From Puccinia triticina (taxonomy: Eukaryota > Basidiomycota > Pucciniomycetes > Pucciniales > Pucciniaceae): a DNA stretch of 64,000 bases. A program made the translations under genes and the position numbers. How positions within the stretch are numbered: position 1 is the stretch's first letter; each line of letters opens with the position of its first letter. Where the stretch lies: assembly GCF_026914185.1 (NCBI RefSeq), contig NC_070563.1, positions 2,170,001 to 2,234,000 on the forward strand. Reading direction: 5' to 3'. Shown here piece after piece: positions 44,924 through 55,972 of the stretch. The notes beneath the pieces were generated by a model, which made no database searches, was not told the origin of the DNA, and worked only from the letters and a program-made list of their open reading frames with translations.

Positions 44924-46785
44924 CACCAGGGGAGACTTTGACGCACTCTCCAGAGAGTACCAGAGTCTAATTTTATGTTGTTCTGGCTCTGATGTGAGTC
45001 AGATGTGGATTAGGAAATGATTGATAAATTCTTTAGAATTCAATGGGAAGTGTGTCAGAAGTGATGTGGAATTATCACAGGACCTTGTGCAATGTTGTAT
45101 ATAACCATTTAATTTTCCAAGAATAACTTAATTACAATCTATCATGAAATCATAGTTAATCAATGCCAAATCCATGGGAGATGCGCCTTAGCTGTACATT
45201 TTTTGGAGGCTGAGTTTGTAAACGCTTGGCCTTTACCCAGCCTTCTAGGGGAGCCCAAACACCCCGTCAGTACGGTTAGTTCCAGGCCCCTCAATGTGTG
45301 GGTTGGCTGCGTGAAGAGGCCACTCTTAGCTTGGGTTAGAAAGGCGTGCCGTAGCCGCTCTTTTGCCCAGGGCGCCCGCGTGTTTTTAGCGCTGTGGGCC
45401 TGGAGTGGCAACTCCTCTGCAAGACAGATTTAGCGGCTAGAAGGAGGCTTCATGAGGAGGGCCTAATGTGAGCCCCCCTTGCGTGTAATCCTCCCTCTCC
45501 TCTTTGTTTCCTCGTGTAATCCTCCCTCTCCTCTTTGTTTCCTTCCTACTCACCATTACCCTTTCTTTCATTGAAGGGTGGGTGGGCGGCCAAAAAATTT
45601 CTCAGAGTGAGCAATACGCGCTGGTCGAGGAAATAACAAAAGAGCAGGACAAACCTCCTTTGAACTGGGTTTAAATACCTTTGAGTCTTCCAAAGGTCCC
45701 TTGGGACGTAGGAGTTTCCACAGGGTCTGTCCCTACTTGCTTGGGTCAACCACGCGTATATCCATCCTTTGTAAATGCGCGTATCTTCCTCTGGTGTAGC
45801 TAACCAGCATGGCGTCCAGCCCCAACAACTCTTAGGTTGGGTCATCTGCCGCCGCGGGTTCAACGGGGCCGGTGCTGGCCATGGACTTAGGCCACCCATG
45901 CTGCGCGTCAGTAACCCCCAATTAATACTCATTCATGGTGAATTTCTGTTGATCAATTTCTCTATGTCAAAGGGGTTCCAAACAACGTAAATGTGACTTG
46001 CAGGGGCTTTCATTGCTTTGTGAACAGTTTTTACTTGTAATGGAGCTGTGAAAAGCCCCTCCGGTGATCTGTCACCCTAATGTACGCGCGTACACAAGGT
46101 GACATTGGCAAAGTGGAAAAAAACTCACATGCATGTGCATGGAGACATTGGAAAACAAAAAAACACAAAAAAAAACTCACAAGCTTATCTATGTTAAGAA
46201 TCCATGATGTCTATCTGAAATCTGGTACCACACACCTCCAAGCTTGACTTGACTGATATTTTCACCCTACTTTCATCCTTTTTTGGCTCAATTCTAGATG
46301 ATACCGGCCTTCTTTAGGGAAATATGCCAATTCAGATGGGCCTTTCAAATCATTCTAACAGGGGTGTACATGTTGTTGATCTGCGGGAGGCCCAACCTGC
46401 AATTTGTAACAAACTTACACACGCGCACATGACAGTTACATTAGCAAAGTGAAAACAATGGCCAACTTCATGCGCATATAAATAACATGAATTGAACCTC
46501 AATAATTCATCTCAATTAACAAAAGGTTCAAATTGAATTATGATTTGATTGTAGCCATTGTGTCTTAGTGGTTTCAACTGTGTTCTAGTTGTGTTCCAGT
46601 TGACATCTGCATGACTTCTGTATGGTTTGTGCATGAATCCAGGATCATTTTCAGATCATTTGTGGATTAGTTCCAGAGTTTTTCATTAATTCTTACACTA
46701 CTTTCATCAAAGGCATCCAGCACAGTTATGGAAAAAGGGTACAGTATGGCACTCTCTGGAGAGTGCGTCAAAATATCCCCTGGTG
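44924..46785. mobile_element. CACCA-ended (CMC/CACTA-like) non-autonomous element, copy 1
   Basis: The ends CACCAGGGGAGA and TATCCCCTGGTG are followed inward by CACTCTCCAGAGAG-type repeats. The 3-bp target duplication TGG is at 44921-44923 and 46786-46788. It matches copy 2 (47312-48422) on both sides of an extra segment of about 750 bp (roughly 45160-45910). No transposase. A CACNN end with a 3-bp duplication fits the CMC superfamily. Confidence 0.75.
45160..45910. other. Extra segment inside the CACCA element, GC-rich
   Basis: Absent from copy 2. It contains a 28-bp direct repeat at about 45484-45542 (GTAATCCTCCCTCTCCTC) and an open minus frame (45932-45546) with no motif I recognise. Likely a nested insertion; borders and class are not resolved. 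Confidence 0.4.
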
Positions 46786-46893
46786 TGGGGTAGGGAAAAC
46801 CAAATTTTGTCTCCAATACCCTTGGCGAGGTCTGCAGGAAGAATTCCCATTGGCAAATGTGGGACATTGCGAGTAAGCCGCGGGTGATCACAT

Positions 46894-48436
46894 CAAGGGT
46901 GAAAGTGCTGCGCTTCAAAAAGCGCAGCGCAGCGGTTTTGGTGGCCGCTGCGCTGCGCTGAAAGTAGCGGCCCTGCCCACTGCGCTACTGCTTTTTGGGT
47001 CTGGCAAGAAGCGGGGACCCGCTACTTTCAGCGGTAGCGCAGCGGAACCATTGCTGCGCTACCGCGTAGCGCTCTCCCGCTGCCAGCCAAAAAAGCGCAG
47101 CGCAGCTGTTTTGGTGGTTGCTGCGCGGTGCTGAAAGGAGCGGCCCCGTCCGCTGCGCTACCGCTTTTTGGGTTGGGGAAAAAACGGGGCCCCACTATTT
47201 TCAGCGGTAGCGCAGCGGGACTGGCGCTGCGCTACCGCTTTTTGGACTGACCGCGCAGCGGTTCCCCGCTGCGCTGCGCTAAAAGACCGCTTTTTTGTAG
47301 CGCAGCGCAGTCACCAGGGGAGAATTTGACACACTCTCCAGAGAGTGCCTGACTGTAATTTTATGTTGTTCTGGGTCTGATGTCAGTCAGATGTGTATTA
47401 GGAAATGATTTATGAATTATTCAGAAGTCAATTGAAAGTCTGTCATTATTTATGAGGAAGTATCACAGGACCTCATGCAATGTTGTATAGAACTGTTTCA
47501 TTCTTTAAGGATACCCCAATTACAACCTTTAATGAAATGAAATTTACTCATCACCTAATTATCAATCATTGCTGGTGAATTTATGTTGATCAATTTCTCT
47601 ATGTGCAACGGTTTCACACAACATAAATGTGACTAGCTGGGGCTTTAATGGCTTTCTGCCCAGTTTTTACTTGTCATGGAGCTGTGAAAGTCCCCTCCGG
47701 TGATCTGTCACCCCAATGTATGCGCGTACACGAATGTGACATTGTCAAAATGCAAAACAGCTCACATGCATGTGCATGGAGACATTGGAAAACAAAAAAC
47801 CATAAAAAAGACTCACAAGCTTATATGTGTTAAGAAGCCAAGTTGTTTGGCTGAAATCTGGGACCACAAACCTCCAAGCTTGACTTGAAACATACTTTCA
47901 CCCTATTTTCATCCTTTTTTAACTCAATTATAGATGATACCTGCCTTTTTTTAGGAAAATATGACAATTAAGGCGGGCCTTTCACATCATTCTTACCGGT
48001 GTGTACGTGTTGTTGATCTGAAAGAGGCCCAGCCTGCAATTTGTAACAACCTTTTATGAGCGCACATGAGGGAAAAATTAGCAAAGTGAAAACAATGAAC
48101 ACCTTCATGAGTATGTGAATAATATGAATTGAACCCCAAGAAATCATCCCAATCAACAAACAGGTCAAATTGAGTTATGATTTAATTGCGGTAATTTTGT
48201 CTTAGTGGTTTCAACTGTGTTCTGATTGAGTTCCAGTTGAGTTCTGCATGAATTCTGGATGATTTATGGATGAATCCAGGATCAGTTTCAGAACAGTTGT
48301 GGATGAGTTCAAGAATTTTTCATTATTTCTTACACTACTTTCACCAATAGCATCCAGCACAGTTCTGTAAAAAGGGTATGGTATGGCACTCTCTGGTGAG
48401 TGCGTCAAAATCACCCCTGGTGAGTGTTTCAGCCTT
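46894..48436. mobile_element. AGCG-word hAT MITE, copy 4, split by a CACCA element
   Basis: The ends are CAAGGGTGAAAGTGCTGCGC and GCGCAGTGTTTCAGCCTT, with target duplication GATCACAT at 46886-46893 and 48437-48444. The body (46910-47311) is built from AGCGCAGCG and GCGGTAGCG words. CACCA copy 2 is inserted near its right end, leaving about 430 bp of MITE. Confidence 0.8.
47312..48422. mobile_element. CACCA-ended (CMC/CACTA-like) non-autonomous element, copy 2
   Basis: 1111 bp, ends CACCAGGGGAGAA and TCACCCCTGGTG, target duplication AGT at 47309-47311 and 48423-48425. It is inserted in the AGCG-word MITE. No coding sequence. Confidence 0.75.
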
Positions 48437-48653
48437 GATCACATCACCCTTGTTGAAACACAACAAATCCAGAAAGCCCTCAATGGTGAGGGCCTTCCCC
48501 GCGTTGTGGAACTACTCTTGGGATGAATAGAGCTGGAGAGGGAATGGTGCTTTAATGGGCTGCCTCTCTGGGAACAAGAAAAAGATATAAGAGTGTGGAC
48601 TCTTATGGAAAGGTGTGGCTATAGAGGATTCTTGAGGTATGTCTTGAGGGTTA

Positions 48654-49091
48654 TGTTGAGATAGTGTATTAGCATTTACCTATGTAGTATGCTTCTAACC
48701 TATACACCCACAACTTAGCCTATATTATACATGTATATAGTCTAGTTGTTCTTCTTACTGCACTGCCAGCATATTTGGCTGGGTTGAAGTCATCCCAGTT
48801 TAACTGGGATGCACTAAACCAATTTAAACTTGGTTGATCTCGACCAATTTAATATAAACCCAAGGGGGGTACCTTGGATTTATATTTCATCAGTAGAGAT
48901 CACCCAAGTTTAAATTGGTTGAGTGCATCCCAGTTCAACTGGGATAACCTCAACCCAGCCAAATATGCTGGCAGTGCTGTTATCCTCTCTCACTGAATGA
49001 TGATTTTACTTTGACTTACTGTGCTCGGACTTTGTCCTTGACACCTCGTCAAATCTCTCTTAGTCTTGTGTCACCTCAGTTACCCTCAACA
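48654..49091 (-). mobile_element. Small solo LTR, family C, copy 2, with a nested palindrome
   Basis: TGTTGAGATAG...CCCTCAACA, 5-bp duplication GGTTA at 48649-48653 and 49092-49096. 220 bp remain after removing the inner palindrome, close to the 212 bp of copy 1. Confidence 0.8.
48760..48977. repeat. Palindromic MITE inside the solo LTR
   Basis: Arms begin GCACTGCCAGCATATTTGGC and end with the complement. Further inner inverted blocks (CATCCCAGTT / AACTGGGATG) nearly fill the 218 bp. It is absent from the other family C copy, which gives the empty site. Confidence 0.7.
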
Positions 49092-50408
49092 GGTTACTTT
49101 TCTACTAATCTAATATTTTATACACAGATAACAAGCTTGTCCAATCTGATTTATTGGCATAAGCAAGGCTAATGATAGGTGACCAGTAATCTGAATTACT
49201 TTGACAGGATCTGATGGGGAACAAATGAAGAGGAAAACAACCCAGTTTATATACACAAGAAAGAGGAGCCATGAGGAAACAAGGATAACCTGAAGGGAAG
49301 CATAGAACATTCTACTTCTATAGGATGAAACAGCCATGTGGTCAGAGTAGTGGGTCAAGGAGTCACATGATGGTGTAATAGTGGGTGGGGATGATGCCAT
49401 CTTCTGGGGGCTATGGTTCAATCTTCCTAGTTAGAGGAGGGGATATGTGAGACATAACAGGGGTAGAATATTCTATGATCTAAGATAGGAGTAGTTAGGC
49501 GTTTCAGGAAGTGTTTCAGGAAGAAGTCATCTAGGGATTGAAGATAGGAGGAGTTAGGTGTTTCAGGAAGCGTTTCAGGAAGCGTTTCAGGAAGTGTTTC
49601 AGGGAGAAATAATCTAGGTGGGGTTTGGGGCTATGTCTAGTATAATGTGTATCATGTTGGGTTTGGAGGGTGAAGGGTTTCAAGGTTGCTTATACATCTT
49701 TGAGCACATGGTTCTAAGGAAACACTAGAAGAAGGGGGTAACATGTGATCTGGGTAGATGTTTGAGACTAGGGAGAGGGTTTATCCAAGAGAGGGGGAGT
49801 GTGGGAAGAGGGAATACTATTATCCAGGGTATGACCATTGAGTGGGGATGTCAAGGACCTTGGGCTTTGCTGACAAGGGGGCCAGAGGTATGGGATTTAG
49901 TCTTGAGGTGTGACAGCCTTGTGATTGATGGTTGCTGGTTTTCTGGGTAGATCAGGATTGGCTTACCACATCCACCCCCAAATTAGATGATGTCCCCATC
50001 ATCCAGAAAAAAAGAAAAGAGGCCAATCCTGAGGAGAGAAGAAAAGCTAGCATATGAAAGAGGACAAAGGAAGAGATGAACTGAAGCAAAAAAGAAACTA
50101 TGTTGTGTAGATTTTATGATGCCCAAAAAGTGAAATTGAGGATGAGAAAGATTTTATGTGAAGGCTGAGGGGGAGACATGTTTTTTTTATATCTTCACCT
50201 TTTTCCTATGTATGAACTTGAATTTGAGGGGAGAGGTCATGAGAGGAAAGGGAAGTATATTGGCTTGCCACCCCCAAATTGGGTGAGCTTGAGCTGGGGT
50301 GTGAAGATTAATCTAAAAAAAACTGAGAGAAGGGACTGATCTCTTGGGGAAATGTGGAAACAACAACATCCACCCCCAAATTGGGTGAGTGTGACTAGGT
50401 AGCAAGGC

Positions 50409-53339
50409 TTATGAGATTCTGACTAGTAGGGATAGTCCATGTCCCTTAGATATGAAAGTTCCTGGAGTTTTACCAAAACCAATATGAGACATGCCCTTCA
50501 ACCTATGGAACTTGAAGTTAGCAAGGATCCAAATATTCCATAGATTAATTTTTCGGATTTTTGGAAGGGGAGTTGGGGAAAACCAAGGTACTGGGAGTTT
50601 ATGCTGAATACTGGTTGAATTGATTATTTGCTTTAGGAATTTCAGAAAAAATTGAGCTCCAGAATCCTTTTGGCTTGTGTCAGGGGGTTTGAAGAGTGGA
50701 TATTCAAGGTGATTAGGGATAAACTGGTGAGTTGGGAGAGAATGTGATTCCTGTGGATTGTTTGTTAGAGAGGCTGATTCCAATTTTCTCTCTGTGGGTT
50801 TACCAGGGTCTTTGTGAAAAACATGTCTTCCCAGACTACAAATGGATGCTGAGTTGGGAATGGAGGTTTTATCAACTAGGGATAAATCTGCACCATGATA
50901 ATTTGAGGAAGGCAAGTTTGGCTGGGAATAATTTTCTTCAAAAAAAGGTGGACCAAATTCCAATGTGGGTTTTCCTACTAAATCCAAGGTTGATCTCTTT
51001 GTGATGGAGGCTGATGAAGATATTTTGTCTATAAGTTTACCAGGATCCTTCTGAAAAATGCAGGTCTCTAATTTGGCTGAGAATTGGTTGGAAAGATGAA
51101 TGGGCTCAAAATTCTGAGTGGAAAGTAATGGGAATTGTTCCAAGGAAGAGTCTATTTTACTATCTATAAAAGCTGCCTGGGCTCCAAGAATATCCAAGGG
51201 TAGTGGACTCAAATGAAAAGAATTTTCTAGAAAGAAGGATTGGCAACATGCAAGGGTGGGTTCTTTTGAGGTTTTCTTTTCTTCAGATGTAGCTTCAATG
51301 GTTGAGTCATGCTTGGGTGAGTGAGTTTCTTCTGGGGGAAAATTTTGGCTGAGATTTTCTGTGGCCTCTTCTTCATTTAATTCCAATTTAGTTTCAAAGG
51401 CAAATAGAGTATCTGGAGGTTCTTTAAATATTAAGTTTGGTGAGAGAATCTCAGGGATAGAAGTTTCTTCATTGGTTCCACTGGCTGATCCTAATTGCTC
51501 TGCTTTTGTGTTGTCCAATTTTTCTGAGGTTCCAAGATTTCCAAAGACCTGGGATGTGATTTTTGATAAGAAAGGTGTCATAAGTCTAACTGGGGAGCTG
51601 TCTTCATCTTCCAGGTCTTCACTATTGACTTTGATCTTCAGCATTGAATCCAAGGGTAATCTTCTAGAACTGATCATCAAGGCTTCCACATCTTGGTCCA
51701 TGTGCTCTATTATTCCAAAGGATACCTGAGGTTCCAGGTTACTTGCTTGTGCATTTGGGTTGAGTGTTCCAGAGGGTAAGTTGATAACTCCTGGTTGCTT
51801 CTTTGCTTGGTGAAACTGGTCCACAGTTGCCTTGTAGGGGGTATTCCTGTCCCAGGGAATTTGAGATCCATCAGGGAGTCTGACTGTATTCCCTTCTTTC
51901 TTGCAGAGGCCATTGAGTTCATCCAGGTTTACTAGGTTGCATCTATGCATGGTGTGGCCCATCATATGACAGTAATTGCACTTCAGGGTTGCAGGGTCCC
52001 TCTCATATTGAGCTGGTTTGTAGGGGACATGACTGGAAGAGATAAAGGGGGAAGGCTTTTGGACATTCCAACTGGCAAGGTTCCTAGTGAGTTGATCCAT
52101 GGATTTATCCTGAGTTTGGTTTTGTTGACTCATTTTTGCAGGCTGTTGAATTCCTAAGGGTTTTTCCTGGGTTGTTTCTTCCTCCAAAATTGACAGGGTC
52201 TTGAATTCCTTGGAGATGTAGTGCATAATGACTAGGTAAGGAGGGAGAATATGGGAACCATCCACAGAGCTTTTCATTTGTCTATCCCTAAGGAGATCCC
52301 TACAGACTGATACCTTGATGGGGGTGCTGACACAGTTGAGTACTGCATGTCTTATTTCTTCTGCACTAGCCATATGCTGACACCTAACTAGGTAAGCTAC
52401 CAGGTTTTCCAACTTGATGCTGAAGTCCTGGAATTCCTTCTGAGTTTTGATTCCTTTGGCCTGAGTAGTAAAAAGGAGCTTGTCCAAATCATTCCTGGTG
52501 TACTTGAGGAGAGGTAACATTTTTCCCCATCTTTGGACTAATTTCAGTTTAAGCTTTTCCCAATCATGGCCAACCTGTTCAGTCATTTCCTGTACCTCAT
52601 TGATCAGGGCTTCTCCTTCCAAGAAGACAGTAATTTGGATGGCTATATCACATCCTAGGGCACCATCCAGTTGAGCAGCATTTTCTAGCCTCTTGATGAA
52701 GTTACTGATTTCCATGTTGGAACCATCAAAAAAGAGGCCTTTGGCCATGGATTTGATCTTGACAGGTTTTCTTCCAAAAGGTTCTGGGTTGTAGGCTGGG
52801 AGTTGGATATTGGCTTCCAAGAAATGGCGAGGATTGCTAGTGTTGGTTCCCATCTGGTAATTTTGGGCTGCAGAGGTACTTGCTGACTGGGCTGCTACAG
52901 GTTGAAATGGTTCAGGGAGAGGGTCCAAGGCAGGGCTTCCAGAACTAGGAGGATTGGCATTCCTCATGGGGCCAGGATTGGTTGGTAGGTATGGGTTTCC
53001 AGGATAGTTGACTCCAGAGTTTGCAGGGACATAATTTTTATTCCAGGGTTGTTCAGTAGGTCCAGGGTTTCCAAATTGATTAGTTCCAGGGTTTGCAGGT
53101 AAGTTGTTTCCCCCAAAGTGGGTGGACCCATGGGCTTCTTGCTGGGGTTGTCCTGTGTATCCAGGGTTGATGTGAGCTGATCCAAGATTGGGTTGTCCTC
53201 CAGTAGTAGGTATTTGACCAAGGTTTGCTTCTCTGGAGAATCCAACAAATGCAGGCATGACAAATCTTTCTATGGCTGACTCCAAGGTGGTTCTAGGTAG
53301 GTATTGGGACTGAGAGTTGGATCTAAAGTGCTTAGCCAT
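50409..53339 (-). CDS. Retrotransposon gag-like protein with CCHC knuckle, 976 aa
   Basis: The frame is uninterrupted from the ATG at 53339. The N-terminal 150 residues are Asn/Pro/Gly-rich with repeats around HFGGNNLPANPG and PALDPLPEPF, shared with copy 1. Residues about 190-400 form a helical capsid-like region (FFDGSNMEISNFIKRLENAA, WEKLKLKLVQRW). A zinc knuckle CNYCHMMGHTMHRC lies at about 453-466. The remaining 500 residues are acidic and Ser/Thr-rich with no protease or polymerase motif. The protein would package RNA and rely on enzymes from another element. Being open over 2.9 kb it is young or selected. Confidence 0.85.
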   Translation of the reverse strand: MAKHFRSNSQSQYLPRTTLESAIERFVMPAFVGFSREANLGQIPTTGGQPNLGSAHINPGYTGQPQQEAHGSTHFGGNNLPANPGTNQFGNPGPTEQPWNKNYVPANSGVNYPGNPYLPTNPGPMRNANPPSSGSPALDPLPEPFQPVAAQSASTSAAQNYQMGTNTSNPRHFLEANIQLPAYNPEPFGRKPVKIKSMAKGLFFDGSNMEISNFIKRLENAAQLDGALGCDIAIQITVFLEGEALINEVQEMTEQVGHDWEKLKLKLVQRWGKMLPLLKYTRNDLDKLLFTTQAKGIKTQKEFQDFSIKLENLVAYLVRCQHMASAEEIRHAVLNCVSTPIKVSVCRDLLRDRQMKSSVDGSHILPPYLVIMHYISKEFKTLSILEEETTQEKPLGIQQPAKMSQQNQTQDKSMDQLTRNLASWNVQKPSPFISSSHVPYKPAQYERDPATLKCNYCHMMGHTMHRCNLVNLDELNGLCKKEGNTVRLPDGSQIPWDRNTPYKATVDQFHQAKKQPGVINLPSGTLNPNAQASNLEPQVSFGIIEHMDQDVEALMISSRRLPLDSMLKIKVNSEDLEDEDSSPVRLMTPFLSKITSQVFGNLGTSEKLDNTKAEQLGSASGTNEETSIPEILSPNLIFKEPPDTLFAFETKLELNEEEATENLSQNFPPEETHSPKHDSTIEATSEEKKTSKEPTLACCQSFFLENSFHLSPLPLDILGAQAAFIDSKIDSSLEQFPLLSTQNFEPIHLSNQFSAKLETCIFQKDPGKLIDKISSSASITKRSTLDLVGKPTLEFGPPFFEENYSQPNLPSSNYHGADLSLVDKTSIPNSASICSLGRHVFHKDPGKPTERKLESASLTNNPQESHSLPTHQFIPNHLEYPLFKPPDTSQKDSGAQFFLKFLKQIINSTSIQHKLPVPWFSPTPLPKIRKINLWNIWILANFKFHRLKGMSHIGFGKTPGTFISKGHGLSLLVRIS

Positions 53340-53575
53340 ATTTAAGGGTTGATTGTTAAATGACTGGAGAGAAGGAGATGAGGATTTGTTCTGTGAATTG
53401 ATGGGAGTAAGGGTTGATGGTAGATAATCCTGGGGAACTTGGGATATTGTCAGGGAAATCTGTAAAGGTATGTAGATTTGTTAAAATATGAAGTTTAATA
53501 AATGCACTAGCTAATCTGTAACTATCTATTAGACTAGTACTCCAAAAGTAAGACTGAAAACTGAAGATCTTCAGG

Positions 53576-53592
53576 CCACTGTTGGGACACCA
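53576..53592 (-). promoter_or_regulatory. Retrotransposon primer-binding site, copy 2
   Basis: Same 17 bases as 15994-16010, two bases from the LTR. Confidence 0.65.
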
Positions 53593-53594
53593 CT

Positions 53595-54581
53595 TGTGGA
53601 ACTACTCTTGGGATGAATAGAGCTGGAGAGGGAATGGTGCTTTGATGGGCTGCCTCTCTGGGAAAAAGAAAAAGATATAAGAGTGTGGACTCTTATGGAA
53701 AGGTGTGGCTATAGAGGATTCTTGAGGTATGTCTTGAGGGTTACTTTTCTACTAATCTAATATTTTGTACACAGATAACAAGCTTGTCCAATCTGATTTA
53801 TTGGCATAAGCAAGGGTAATGATAGGTGACCAGTGATCTGAATTACTTTGACAGGATCTGATGGGGAACAAATGAAGAGGAAAACAACCCAGTTTATATA
53901 CACAAGAAAGAGGAGCCATGAGGAAACAAGGATAACCTGAAGGGAAGCATAGAACATTCTACTTCTATAGGATGAAACAGCCATGTGGTCAGAGTAGTGG
54001 GTCAAGGAGTCACATGATGGTGTAATAGTGGGTGGGGATGATGCCATCTTCTGGGGGCTATGGTGCAATCTTCCTAGTTGGAGGAGGGGATATGTGAGAC
54101 ATAACAGGGGTAGAATATTCTATGATCTAAGATAGGAGGATTTAGGTGTTTCAGGAAGTGTTTCAGGAAGTAATAATCTAGGGATCTAAGATAGGAAGAG
54201 TCAGGTGTTTCAGGAAGTAATAATCTAGGTGGGGTTTGGGTCTGTGTCTAGTATAATGTGTATCATGTTGGGTTTGGAGGGTGAAGGGTTTCAAGGGTGC
54301 TTATACATCTTTGAGCACATGGTTCTAAGGAAACACTAGAAGAAGAGGGTAACATGTGATCTGGGTAGATGTTTGAGACTAGGGAGAGGGTTTATCCAAG
54401 AGAGGGGGAGTGTGGGAAGAGGGAATACTATTATCCAGGGTATGACCATTGAGTGGGGATGTTGAGGACCTTGGGCTTTGCTGACAAGGGGGCCAGAGGT
54501 ATGGGATTTAGTCTTGAGGTGTGACAGCCTTGTGATTGATGGTTGCTGGTTTTCTGGGTAGATCAGGATTGGCTTACCACA
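53595..54581 (-). repeat. LTR of copy 2 (5' LTR in transcript orientation)
   Basis: 987 bp, followed by target duplication GCGT. Confidence 0.9.
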
Positions 54582-54718
54582 GCGTCATTGAGCGGATAGT
54601 TGGGGTGGGCACTGACTCAATGACCCAGGAGGCCATGGAATCTGAGCAGGAACAAGAGGCAGGGGTCTTGCAAGTTGGCAAACCGGGTCGGGGATCAGGG
54701 CCTGCCAAATTTGAGGCC

Positions 54719-55388
54719 AACGGTGGGCCAGTTACGCTAACATTAGCGCAAGCGTAGCGTAGTGTTAGCTGTTTTAAGCTACGCTAAAGTGGCGCTAGTG
54801 TTAGCGGCCGGATTTTCCCGCTAACACTAACAACATAGAAGAAAGCACTTGTGTAGCATTAGTTGTTGTTTTTTTACAGCCGCTAACGCTACAATTTTGT
54901 CTGGATAGCGTTAGCGTAGCGGTGTTAGCTTAAAAGAAAGCTACACTAAATTCAAACGTAGATTTTTTGTACGCTAGCGCTGCCTGAGGAAAAAACTGGG
55001 CAGAAACAGCCCAATTTTGTCCCCGCGCAACTACAGAGATGGAACTGGGCAGAAATAACACTCCATGTTTTTTCCTGCAGTCACGCAAATACAGGAAAAA
55101 AACCAGAATGTCATTTCTGCCCAGTTTCTGCCGCCCTAGCGTAGCGGGAATTCATTGCGCTACGCTAGTGGGGGAGAAAAAATCCGTTAGCGCCTATCCC
55201 GTTACGCTAACCGTTAGCGTAGCGGATTTGTTTTTGCGCTAACGCTAAAAAAAGTGTTAGCGCAGAAAAAAAAGCTACGCCAAAGCTTGGTGTTAGCGGC
55301 GTAAAATCCCGCTAAAACTACAGGAAGTCTGGCCTCCTGTTATTGCCGCTATGCTAACGCTAAGTGGCCCTGTAGCGGCCCAGCGTTG
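54719..55388. mobile_element. AGCG-word hAT MITE, copy 5
   Basis: 670 bp, ends AACGGTGGGCC and GGCCCAGCGTTG, imperfect target duplication TTGAGGCC/TTGAGGCG at 54711-54718 and 55389-55396. The body is rich in GCTAACGCTA and TAGCGTAGCG words. It contains a second nearly self-complementary pair around 55000-55130 (AACTGGGCAGAAA and TTTCTGCCCAGTT). Confidence 0.75.
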
Positions 55389-55972
55389 TTGAGGCGGCTG
55401 ATGGTGCGAGCAATCCCTTTGCCGTGCGGGCTGCGTGCGATGTTGTGTGCAGAAGATTGATGGACAAAACCCTTGCAATCTTCCTCTGACTTGGGCGGCG
55501 GGAGGATTTCAATGTTAGTGCTTGCCAGGCTGTTCTGACGGGTGGAATATACGTGCAAAGATGGTTCTGGGCTGAATGGGAGCTTGTCTTGGTCAGAGAT
55601 GTCAAGCTTGTCTGGCCCCCCGGCTCCTTTGTCCACAAGTTTCAGACCCAACGGAGCTGCAGGGGCCTTTGTGGGCAATGGCAAGTGATTTGCAACTCGG
55701 GCCAGAGGGCTGGCTTGCGCGCCAAGGGCAGTCAATAACACACGGGGTGGTAAAAATTGACCAGAAATGGATCTTCAGACCGGTGTAAACACAGGGGTGG
55801 ATAGCGTTGAGGCCCCATGCAGGGGAGGCAGCGTGGACCTGCTGGGGTTGGCTGAATTGGCTGGCAAGCGCGGGATTGTGGACGCAGCCCACCAAGGTGG
55901 TCTGTTGGCCCACCAAAGCAAACACTGGGGGCCAAGGCTGCGCCTTATCCACAGCCGGGGTAGATTGAACGT

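Larger units (their letters stand above)
48505..49970 (-). repeat. LTR of copy 2 (3' LTR in transcript orientation), with nested insertion
   Basis: 1466 bp including the solo LTR 48654-49091. Without it the sequence matches 53595-54581 closely. Confidence 0.85.
48505..54581 (-). mobile_element. Gag-only LTR retrotransposon, copy 2
   Basis: LTRs 48505-49970 and 53595-54581 (TGTGG...CCACA), target duplication GCGT at 48501-48504 and 54582-54585. Order on the minus strand: LTR, primer-binding site, a 976-codon gag frame, about 440 bp of AT-rich sequence, polypurine tract, LTR. No protease, reverse transcriptase, RNase H or integrase motif is visible. The left LTR is longer because of a nested solo LTR and an expanded 12-bp GTTTCAGGAAGY repeat (49508-49605). 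Confidence 0.9.
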
